Source of the DNA: Citrobacter sp. JGM124
GTDB taxonomy: Bacteria; Pseudomonadota; Gammaproteobacteria; Enterobacterales; Enterobacteriaceae
Assembly: GCF_018257795.1 (NCBI RefSeq)
Contig: NZ_JAERJD010000002.1
Location: forward strand, 1 to 64,000
DNA length: 64,000 nt
Reading direction: 5' to 3'
A program made the translations under genes and the position numbers. The notes below the pieces were generated by a model. It was not told the origin of the DNA and did no database searches. It was given only the letters and a program-made list of their open reading frames with translations. This document shows, piece by piece, positions 57,437 to 64,000 of the stretch (the stretch's first letter is position 1; each line of letters begins with the position of its first letter).

Positions 57437-58336
57437 ATGAAAATTAATTTAGAAAAAATGATTACTGAGAGTCGTAATCCTGCAAGTGCTGAAATTGATA
57501 CCTTATCCACGATTGATATGTTAACTGTTATTAATCAGGAAGATAAAAAGGTTCCCCTTGCCGTTGAGGCGGTGTTACCCCAGATAGCACAAACCGTGGA
57601 CGCGATTGTAAACGCGTTTTCTCAAGGAGGACGGTTGATCTATAGCGGTGCCGGGACGTCCGGGCGTTTAGGCATTCTGGATGCCAGTGAATGTCCACCG
57701 ACCTATGGCACACCGGCCTCTCAGGTGGTAGGGATGATAGCCGGGGGGCATAAAGCTATTCTACAAGCGGTAGAAAACGCAGAAGACAGCCTTGAAATGG
57801 GTGCTCAGGACTTAAAAAACATAAACTTCAATGAGAAAGATGTGCTGGTCGGTATTGCGGCAAGTGGGCGTACACCCTATGTGCTGGGAGCGATGGACTA
57901 TGCAAAAAGTGTCGGGGCAACAGTGGCCTCTGTATCCTGTAATCCCGGGAGTGCGATGAGTCTGTGCGCTGATATTGCTATCGATATTGTTGTTGGCCCC
58001 GAAGTGGTGACCGGCTCTTCACGTATGAAAGCAGGTACGGCCCAAAAATTAGTGCTCAATATGCTAACCACCGGCTCAATGATCCGTAGTGGTAAAGTTT
58101 ACGGCAATTTGATGGTCGATGTCGAAGCGACCAATGCCAAACTCATCCAGCGACAGGTCAATATTGTCATGCAAGCCACGGACTGTTCAGCGGAAGAGGC
58201 AGATCAGGCACTTAATGCCTGCCAGCGTCACTGCAAAACGGCCATTTTAATGATACTGAGCGGGTTATCTGCGGGTGAGGCCAGTACATTATTGAATAAA
58301 AACAACGGGTTTATACGACAGGCCCTCAGTAAGTGA
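57437..58336 (+). CDS. murQ: N-acetylmuramic acid 6-phosphate etherase MurQ
   Basis: Cuts the lactyl ether of MurNAc-6-P to give GlcNAc-6-P and lactate during cell-wall recycling. It has 299 residues (E. coli 298). The SIS domain has [27 protein letters not shown], the acid residue in the [12 protein letters not shown] block, and [20 protein letters not shown]. Of three ATGs I chose the one at 57437, where GGA has the best spacing and the protein begins MKINLEKM. No murP (the PTS transporter) follows; cusS converges directly. The gene thus serves internal recycling rather than uptake unless murP is elsewhere. Confidence 0.95.
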   Translation: MKINLEKMITESRNPASAEIDTLSTIDMLTVINQEDKKVPLAVEAVLPQIAQTVDAIVNAFSQGGRLIYSGAGTSGRLGILDASECPPTYGTPASQVVGMIAGGHKAILQAVENAEDSLEMGAQDLKNINFNEKDVLVGIAASGRTPYVLGAMDYAKSVGATVASVSCNPGSAMSLCADIAIDIVVGPEVVTGSSRMKAGTAQKLVLNMLTTGSMIRSGKVYGNLMVDVEATNAKLIQRQVNIVMQATDCSAEEADQALNACQRHCKTAILMILSGLSAGEASTLLNKNNGFIRQALSK

Positions 58337-58356
58337 GTCCGTTTCGTAATACAACT

Positions 58357-58389
58357 CTGTGATCGGGGGGCGGACAGGCCTGATCACAG
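58357..58389. terminator. Inverted repeat between murQ and cusS
   Basis: CTGTGATC / GATCACAG with GC-rich interior lies between the converging murQ and cusS genes. It lacks a clear T-run, so termination is inferred from place and structure. Confidence 0.5.
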
Positions 58390-58412
58390 TAGCCCCATGA
58401 GCGCGCATGACA

Positions 58413-59861
58413 TCAGCTGATTAAGCGTGGCAATAACAAGGTAAAGCGTGTCGATACCTTATCTGACTCGACGGATATTTTCCCCAGGTGTACGGAAATA
58501 ATCGATTTGACAATGGCCAGGCCAATACCGCTCCCCTCGGTTTTGCGCTGACGTGCAGGGTCTACCCGATAAAAACGGTCAAATAAGCGGGGCAGATGCG
58601 CGGGTCCAATAACGACACCGGTATTGGCAATCACTAATTTTACCCATTCATCCTGGTTGCTGAGTGTCACTTGTACCGACTGCCCCTCAGGGGTATAGCG
58701 AATGGCATTTGATAGCAGATTATTAATGGCTCGCCTTAGCATCAGGGCATCTCCGGCAACCCAGCCGGCATGACCACGGATATCCAGTGTGACATTCCGC
58801 TCTTCTGCCCAGGCTTCAAAAAACTCACAGACTCGCAGCGTTTCCGCGCGCAGATCGATGGGGGTATGCTCAATGATCAACTGGCGATTATCGGCCTGGG
58901 CGAGGAACAGCATATCACTGACCATCTTAGCCATACGGTTATACTCTTCAAGACTGGAGTAGAGCACATCCTCCAGATCTTTTTTACTGCGCGGCTGGCT
59001 CAGGGCAATTTCGGTTTGTGTGACCAGGTTGGTTATCGGGGTGCGGATTTCGTGGGCGATATCGGCTGAAAAATTGGCCTGTCGGGTAAAGACATCCTCG
59101 ATACGTTCAATCATATGATTAAACGAGATGACGAGTTGTTCGAGCTCGACAGGCACTTGTTCTGGATCCAGCCTGACATCCAGGTTTTCTGACGAGATAT
59201 TCTTAATCTGCATACTGACATGGCGCAGGGGGGTATGCCCTTTATGCACGGCAAACAGAACAATTAACACAATCAGCAGGCACATCACCGCGGCGATAAG
59301 CCATAAGTTATATTTCAATTCATCAAGATAATGCAGGTGAAAATCAATGGAAAAGGAGACGACAAAAGTACAGGTGGAATTTTTATCATGGTAAGGAGCA
59401 CTGGCAGAGGCGGCAATGATCCGGTAGACCTTTTGGGAATTATCATCCTGGCTTACGCTGTTAAGTGTGGCATCCCGCCACTGAAAAACCTTGCCAGACT
59501 TCAGGCTCTCCACAAAATTTCGGGTCTTCAGTATCGGAAGCAGATTGGGCCCGTCAGGAGACTGGTAGAGCATCTGGTTTTCTGAATTAAGTAACAGCAC
59601 TGAAATGTGACGATAACTGGCCAGAATAACACTGATTTTTTCGACCTTCTGTGCTTCTGACTCGGCAGGATTCAGCAGAATAGATGAAATAGTCATCTTG
59701 ATTTTATTCAGATCTTTAACATCCATTTCAGCAAAATGATTTTTCACTGAATTAAGCATAATGCTGGTTAATATGACAAAGGCGATAATCGTCGCCAGAC
59801 TGATAAAAAAAGTCAGTCGTATCTTTAATGAGAAGGGGCGGCCCGCAGGGCTAAACTTCAT
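58413..59861 (-). CDS. cusS: Copper/silver sensor histidine kinase CusS
   Basis: Membrane kinase of 482 residues. TM1 is at about 14-36, a periplasmic sensor runs to about 185, TM2 is at about 187-207, then a HAMP domain, the HisKA box with phospho-acceptor His in [16 protein letters not shown] (about 270) and the HATPase domain with [23 protein letters not shown]. Start choice: the ATG at 59861 has GAGG 6 bases upstream and overlaps the cusR end by 11 bases; the TTG at 59867 does not fit. Histidines in the sensor loop could bind Cu(I)/Ag(I). It works with CusR. Confidence 0.94.
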   Translation of the reverse strand: MKFSPAGRPFSLKIRLTFFISLATIIAFVILTSIMLNSVKNHFAEMDVKDLNKIKMTISSILLNPAESEAQKVEKISVILASYRHISVLLLNSENQMLYQSPDGPNLLPILKTRNFVESLKSGKVFQWRDATLNSVSQDDNSQKVYRIIAASASAPYHDKNSTCTFVVSFSIDFHLHYLDELKYNLWLIAAVMCLLIVLIVLFAVHKGHTPLRHVSMQIKNISSENLDVRLDPEQVPVELEQLVISFNHMIERIEDVFTRQANFSADIAHEIRTPITNLVTQTEIALSQPRSKKDLEDVLYSSLEEYNRMAKMVSDMLFLAQADNRQLIIEHTPIDLRAETLRVCEFFEAWAEERNVTLDIRGHAGWVAGDALMLRRAINNLLSNAIRYTPEGQSVQVTLSNQDEWVKLVIANTGVVIGPAHLPRLFDRFYRVDPARQRKTEGSGIGLAIVKSIISVHLGKISVESDKVSTRFTLLLPRLIS

Positions 59862-60534
59862 CCGCAACCTCTAACATATATCCGACCCCACGCACGGTCT
59901 GAATGAGTTTGGGTTCGTAATCATTGTCTATTTTTGCGCGCAAGCGTTTAACGGCAACATCGATGGCGTTGGTATCACTGTCAAAATTCATATCCCAGAC
60001 TTGGGAAGCAATCAGTGATCGTGGTAGTACTTCCCCCTGATGACGCATGAAAAACTCCAGCAGGGTAAACTCTTTGCTGGTCAAATTTATCCGGGTATGA
60101 CCTCGTCGAACCTTGTGTGATACCAGGTCGAGGGTCAGGTCGGCAATTTGAAACTGGCTCTCCTGAATCACTGTAGCGCCACGACGTAGCAACGTGCGTA
60201 CCCGGGCCAGGAGTTCCGCAAAGGCAAAAGGTTTAATCAAATAGTCGTCAGCCCCCAGTTCAAGACCTTTTACCCGGTGTTCAACAGTACCAAGTGCGGT
60301 CAGAAGCAGGATAGGCATGCCTTTATTCCCATTGCGTAACAGGCGCACAATGTCCCAGCCATTCACATCAGGCAGCATAATATCCAGAATGACCAGGTCA
60401 TAGTCGTCAGTCATGGCAAGGTGGTACCCATTCAGGCCATTATCCGCAAGATTAACCACAAAACCCGCCTCATGAAGTCCTTTACACAGATATTCACCTG
60501 CTTTGACTTCATCTTCGACAATCAAAATTTTCAT
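59851..60534 (-). CDS. cusR: Copper/silver response regulator CusR
   Basis: OmpR/PhoB-type regulator of 227 residues, the E. coli length. The receiver has DE at 8-9, phospho-acceptor Asp in [14 protein letters not shown] (about 51) and Lys in [13 protein letters not shown]. The C-terminal winged helix covers about 125-225 ([27 protein letters not shown], then [16 protein letters not shown], each a locator only). The ATG at 60534 gives MKILIVEDE. It is divergent from cusC, with a CusR box between at 60607-60628. Confidence 0.95.
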   Translation of the reverse strand: MKILIVEDEVKAGEYLCKGLHEAGFVVNLADNGLNGYHLAMTDDYDLVILDIMLPDVNGWDIVRLLRNGNKGMPILLLTALGTVEHRVKGLELGADDYLIKPFAFAELLARVRTLLRRGATVIQESQFQIADLTLDLVSHKVRRGHTRINLTSKEFTLLEFFMRHQGEVLPRSLIASQVWDMNFDSDTNAIDVAVKRLRAKIDNDYEPKLIQTVRGVGYMLEVADEV

Positions 60535-60606
60535 CTGCCTATCCTGTGTCCCGCTCTCTGCTGCCCATTCTAATATCCCGGGGGATGATATCAACGGCTT
60601 CATCCA

Positions 60607-60628
60607 ATAATGACAAGGTTGTCATTAT
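60607..60628. promoter_or_regulatory. CusR box (cus operator)
   Basis: Two perfect 10-base arms, ATAATGACAA and TTGTCATTAT, are separated by GG. E. coli CusR binds AAAATGACAA-N2-TTGTCATTTT between cusR and cusC. The place and spacing are the same here. Confidence 0.92.
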
Positions 60629-60722
60629 CCTGTCACCCCGCCAACAGAGTCCCTCCGCTAAGGTACGGGTATACCGTTATTATTTGGATGCCGCAGGCCG
60701 GCCTGTTGTGGTGAGAATTCAT

Positions 60723-62108
60723 ATGTTCAGATTAAAAGCCTGGGGATTTAGCTCGGTATTGTTCCTGACCGGTTGCGTAAACCTGGCACCGGATTATCAT
60801 CCTCCGGAACTGCCTGTGCCCCAGCAGTTCTCGTTATCCCATAACGGATTAGTACCGGATACTGAAGGATGGCAGGACTCAGGCTGGCGCAATTTTTTTA
60901 CTGACCCATGGGTTCAGCAACTGATTGATGAAGCATTACGTCATAACCCGGATATAAAAATGGCGGCGCTGAAGGTACAGCAGGCCCGGGCACAATACGC
61001 CGCGACTAACGCAAATCGCTCCCCGCAACTGAATGGGACATCCAGTGCTGAATATCAAGGGGCACTGGCCGGAGATAACGGAACGGATAAACGCTATGAT
61101 GCCGGGCTGGACTTGAGTTTTGAACTGGACTTCTTTGCCAGGCTAAAGAACAGTAGTGAAGCAGAAAAGCAGAACCTGTTTGCCAGCGAGGCCGCCCGGC
61201 GGGATGTCTATCTCTTGCTGGTATCGGCGGTTTCCCGCAGCTATTTCAGCCAACAGCAGGCTCAGGAGCAACTGTATATAGCGCTTGAGACGCGTCGTAA
61301 CTATCAGCAGGCTGCTGCACTGGTCGAGCAACAAGTCGTCAGTGGGGCAAGTAATGTACTGGCCATGGAACAGGCCCGGGGGATCATTGCCAGCACAGAT
61401 GCTGACATTGCCAAACGGCAAGGGGAGCTGTCACAGGCCACTAATGCGCTCCAGTTATTGCTGGGTTACTACCAACCCCAGCCTCTGAAGGCATCAGGTA
61501 GCGGTATCCATCTTCACCCGGTCAGGTTACCAGCACATCTGTCTTCAGAAATACTGCGACAACGTTCGGATATTTTACAGGCGGAATACCAGATTAAAGC
61601 TGCCAATGCCAATATTGGTGTTGCCAGGGCAGCATTTTACCCCGCTATTAACCTCACCAGTGGTTTGTCAGGCAGCAGCAGTGAGCTGACCAGCCTGTTC
61701 GATGCAGGGAGTGGTTTGTGGCGTTTTGTGCCCAAAATAGAGTTACCCTTATTTAATGGGGCTCGGAATGAAGCGAACCTTACACTGGCTAATATTACTC
61801 AGCAACAAGCACGGGTGAATTATCAACAAAAAATTCAAAATGCGTTTAAACAGGTTGCGGACAGTTTAGCCATCCGTGAGAGTTTACGAGCACAACTCAC
61901 TAGCCAGGAGCATTACCGTGATTCATTAAATATATCATTGCAACGTGCGCAAAAATTATATTCTGATGGTGTGGTCAGTTATCTTAATGTATTAGACGCG
62001 GAACGTTCATTGTTTATTACCAGGCAAGCCATTGTCGATTTACAGTATGCACAAAGTATCAATGAAGTTAATTTATTTGCCGCTCTTGGTGGTGGCTGGA
62101 AAGCATGA
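60723..62108 (+). CDS. cusC: Outer-membrane copper/silver efflux channel CusC
   Basis: TolC-like outer-membrane lipoprotein of about 461 residues (E. coli 457), the exit duct of the CusCBA pump. The N-terminal signal ends in the lipobox LTGC near residue 18. Two outer-membrane efflux domains follow, with LRQRSDILQAEYQIKAANANIGVARAAFYP and DGVVSYLNVLDAERSLF as typical blocks. The open frame extends upstream into the CusR box, but the ATG at 60723 starts the signal peptide. It is the first gene of cusCFBA. Confidence 0.95.
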   Translation: MFRLKAWGFSSVLFLTGCVNLAPDYHPPELPVPQQFSLSHNGLVPDTEGWQDSGWRNFFTDPWVQQLIDEALRHNPDIKMAALKVQQARAQYAATNANRSPQLNGTSSAEYQGALAGDNGTDKRYDAGLDLSFELDFFARLKNSSEAEKQNLFASEAARRDVYLLLVSAVSRSYFSQQQAQEQLYIALETRRNYQQAAALVEQQVVSGASNVLAMEQARGIIASTDADIAKRQGELSQATNALQLLLGYYQPQPLKASGSGIHLHPVRLPAHLSSEILRQRSDILQAEYQIKAANANIGVARAAFYPAINLTSGLSGSSSELTSLFDAGSGLWRFVPKIELPLFNGARNEANLTLANITQQQARVNYQQKIQNAFKQVADSLAIRESLRAQLTSQEHYRDSLNISLQRAQKLYSDGVVSYLNVLDAERSLFITRQAIVDLQYAQSINEVNLFAALGGGWKA

Positions 62109-62130
62109 TTTTTATTCAGGAGAACACTAT

Positions 62131-62475
62131 ATGAAATTCACCGCTGGCATTATTTTTTTCGGGCTTCTTTCGCTGCATTTTGCCTGTTCTGTTCAGGCCA
62201 GTGAAATGCATCATGACCAGCATCATAGTAATCTTTCACTGAAAGACGTGGTCAGCACAGGCAGTGGTGAGATTAAAGCCATTGATTTCATTCAGCACAA
62301 AGTCACCATTGCCCATGGTGCTATCCCCGGGCTTAACTGGCCTGCCATGACCATGCGATTTAAATTTTCACCAGCGACTGACCCGCTGAAAAAATTAGCG
62401 CCTGGCAATCGGGTAAAATTTTCTTTTTTCCAACAAGGAAATGATTATGTGTTACAGGATATTCAGCCAGAGTAA
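62131..62475 (+). CDS. cusF: Periplasmic Cu(I)/Ag(I) chaperone CusF
   Basis: Small OB-fold protein (114 residues) that binds one Cu(I) or Ag(I) and passes it to CusB. A signal peptide is at about 1-25 (ending VQA). The metal ligands of E. coli CusF (His36, Trp44, Met47, Met49) correspond to HGAIPGLNWPAMTM here. A His-rich stretch (MHHDQHHSN) follows the signal. CAGGAGAACACTAT gives a good ribosome-binding site for the ATG at 62131. It lies between cusC and cusB as in E. coli. Confidence 0.95.
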   Translation: MKFTAGIIFFGLLSLHFACSVQASEMHHDQHHSNLSLKDVVSTGSGEIKAIDFIQHKVTIAHGAIPGLNWPAMTMRFKFSPATDPLKKLAPGNRVKFSFFQQGNDYVLQDIQPE

Positions 62476-62574
62476 TAATTAATACACATCCCTTTTAAGT
62501 TCAACAGATAATTTACTTCCCGGGTGATACTTTATATAAAGCGTCGGAGTTATTCCCGCACGGCAGGAACAGCT

Positions 62575-63840
62575 ATGGTTTCTTTAAGATTAAAATACAC
62601 CGTCAGTATAATAAGCAGCTTTATTCTGGGCGGAATTATTATTATGACAGCGAATTATTACTTATTCCCCCATGAGTCTACAGCTATATCTACATTGCCC
62701 ACAGATAAAGACATTCTGTTTTGGTATGACCCGATGCGCCCCGATGTTCAATTTGATAAACCCGGTAAGTCACCATTTATGGATATGGATTTGGTCGCGA
62801 AGTACCGGGATGAAGTGCAGCCCAGTGATGGGCAAAATGGGGTGCATATCCATCCGGGGTTACTTCAGAACCTCGGGCTGAAAACCGAAAGAGTGCGTAA
62901 GGGATCGTTACCGTTCGCTGAGAGGCTACCGGGCAGTATTCGCTTTAACGACTACCAGTTTTCCTCGCTACAGGCTCGCGCTGATGGTTTTGTGGAACGG
63001 GTCTTCCCGCTGACACTGGGGGATAAGGTGGCACGGGGGACACCACTGGCGGAGATGACCATCCCGGCCTGGGTTGAGGCCCAGAGCGAATACCTGCTGC
63101 TGTCATCAACCCACGGTAATGGAGCCCAAATGGGAGGGATACTTGAACGTTTACGGCTGGCCGGAATGCCTGAGGAGGACATTCAGCGCTTGCGCCGACA
63201 ACGTGAAATCCAGACGCGCTTTACCCTGAAAGCGCCGATTGACGGGGTACTGACCCTCTTTGATTTACGTAACGGGATGAATATATCAAAAGATAAAGTG
63301 ATTGCACAAATCCAGGGGATTGACCCGGTTTGGGTCAGTGTTGCAGTACCCGAGTCTCTCGCTCCACTTCTCAAAACATCAACGCAGTTCAGACTTTCGA
63401 TACCCGCTTACCCGGATGAAGTTTTTCCGATTGAGCAGTGGTACTTATTGCCAGGTGCGGATCCTGAGACGCGCACCTTGCAGGTACGTTTGCAGGTCAC
63501 TAATAAACAGGAACGATTAAAACCGGGGATGAATGCGTATGTGGCACTCGATCTTCAGGGGCCAGAAAGTTTACTGATACCTGCCGAAGCCATCATCGAC
63601 ACAGGTAAGCAACAGCGGGTTATTACCGTGGGTCCGCAGGGGAATTTCGTGCCGAAGGCCATCAGGCTGATACAGGAATCACAATCATATGCGGCTATTG
63701 AGGGCCTGAGTGAAGGGGAGAACGTGGTGGTTAACGGTTTGTTCTTGATTGATTCCGAAGTCAATATCAACGGCGCACTGCAACGGCTGGAGAATCAGAG
63801 CGCCTCCCCGATGACACATGCAGATCATTCTGAACATTAA
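62575..63840 (+). CDS. cusB: Periplasmic adaptor CusB of the Cu/Ag pump
   Basis: Membrane-fusion protein of about 421 residues that links CusA to CusC. A single N-terminal membrane or signal segment (about 10-30) is followed by the heavy-metal-binding block ILFWYDPMRPDVQFDKPGKSPFMDMDLV, with the Met residues that bind Cu(I)/Ag(I) in E. coli. The lipoyl/barrel-sandwich region (ARADGFVERVFPLTLGDKVARG) and TRFTLKAPIDGVLTLFDLRNG follow. Start: the ATG at 62575 has AGGA 6 bases upstream; the upstream GTG at 62524 is less likely. It is 9 bases from cusA. Confidence 0.95.
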   Translation: MVSLRLKYTVSIISSFILGGIIIMTANYYLFPHESTAISTLPTDKDILFWYDPMRPDVQFDKPGKSPFMDMDLVAKYRDEVQPSDGQNGVHIHPGLLQNLGLKTERVRKGSLPFAERLPGSIRFNDYQFSSLQARADGFVERVFPLTLGDKVARGTPLAEMTIPAWVEAQSEYLLLSSTHGNGAQMGGILERLRLAGMPEEDIQRLRRQREIQTRFTLKAPIDGVLTLFDLRNGMNISKDKVIAQIQGIDPVWVSVAVPESLAPLLKTSTQFRLSIPAYPDEVFPIEQWYLLPGADPETRTLQVRLQVTNKQERLKPGMNAYVALDLQGPESLLIPAEAIIDTGKQQRVITVGPQGNFVPKAIRLIQESQSYAAIEGLSEGENVVVNGLFLIDSEVNINGALQRLENQSASPMTHADHSEH

Positions 63841-63849
63841 GGAACCCTG

Positions 63850-64000
63850 ATGATTACATGGATTATCCGGCGTTCTGTCGCCAACCGCTTCCTGGTGATA
63901 CTGGCCGCATTTTTCTTGAGCGTATGGGGGGGCTGGACGCTGGTCAATACCCCGGTGGATGCCTTGCCTGACCTTTCTGATGTACAGGTAATTATCAAAA
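63850..64000 (+). CDS. cusA: Copper/silver RND pump CusA, N-terminal part (runs off the window)
   Basis: The first 50 residues of the RND proton antiporter. [20 protein letters not shown] begins the first membrane helix and [19 protein letters not shown] starts the periplasmic porter domain, as in E. coli CusA ([16 protein letters not shown]). AAGGAACCC lies directly upstream. The rest lies outside the window. Confidence 0.95.
   Translation, partial: MITWIIRRSVANRFLVILAAFFLSVWGGWTLVNTPVDALPDLSDVQVIIK

Overview
The window is chromosomal DNA from a member of the Enterobacteriaceae close to Escherichia. Most genes match E. coli K-12 genes, often in the same order: ycjF-tyrR-tpx-ycjG-mpaA-mppA, zntB-fnrS-ttcA, ydgD-ydgU-asr-ynfM-ynfL-mlc-ynfK, speG-ynfB-ynfA, ydfG/dcp, tam and yneE, then cusSR/cusCFBA. 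The genus cannot be named from this sequence. No tRNA, rRNA or CRISPR array was found.

Layout. (1) 1-6.9 kb: a decayed ycjF, tyrR, tpx and a murein-peptide recycling group (ycjG epimerase, mpaA amidase, mppA binding protein). (2) 6.9-15.4 kb: an accessory stretch where E. coli carries ynaI, uspE, fnr, ogt and others. It begins with a P4-type integrase relic and an IS3-family relic. It then holds an unknown 154-aa gene, an NTF2-like/TetR pair with a palindromic operator, a LysR/MFS pair, an AT-rich 468-aa membrane-anchored protein of unknown function, and an apparently solitary HicB antitoxin. (3) 15.4-16.7 kb: zntB and the anaerobic small RNA FnrS with its FNR box; dbpA is missing. (4) 16.7-21.7 kb: ttcA with a Rac-type attachment site and a reduced prophage. 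The prophage holds an integrase cut by an IS3-family element, the C-terminal part of an E3-type rRNase bacteriocin with its immunity gene, and a second integrase fragment. (5) 21.7-31.1 kb: a frameshifted dipeptide-binding protein gene, an M14-family deacylase, then a complete pyruvate-sensing unit (btsSR, yjiA, a decayed yjiX, btsT) with three phased BtsR-like boxes and a CRP site. (6) 31-39 kb: ydgD-ydgU-asr, an M32 carboxypeptidase, ynfM/ynfL, mlc and a bioD-like gene. (7) 39.7-45.4 kb: an AT-rich gene for a giant protein (about 1,880 aa if a T-tract frameshift is bridged), in place of ynfC. (8) 45-58 kb: speG, ynfB, ynfA, ydfG, dcp, ydiH, a LysE exporter, a LysR/PACE efflux pair, tam, an ftrA/rhodanese pair, yneE and murR/murQ. 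(9) 58.4-64 kb: the divergent cusSR/cusCFBA copper-silver system; cusA runs off the end.

How the genes work together. MppA, MpaA and YcjG handle cell-wall peptides, and MurQ recycles N-acetylmuramate phosphate, so two parts of murein recycling are present. BtsS/BtsR should activate btsT next door in response to pyruvate. CusS/CusR should switch on CusCFBA in response to periplasmic Cu(I)/Ag(I).

The most novel material is the giant protein at 39.7-45.4 kb and its shorter apparent relative at 12.3-13.7 kb. Both have a polar N-terminus, one membrane segment and a similar helical region. The E3-type nuclease/immunity pair left in the Rac site is the second highlight.
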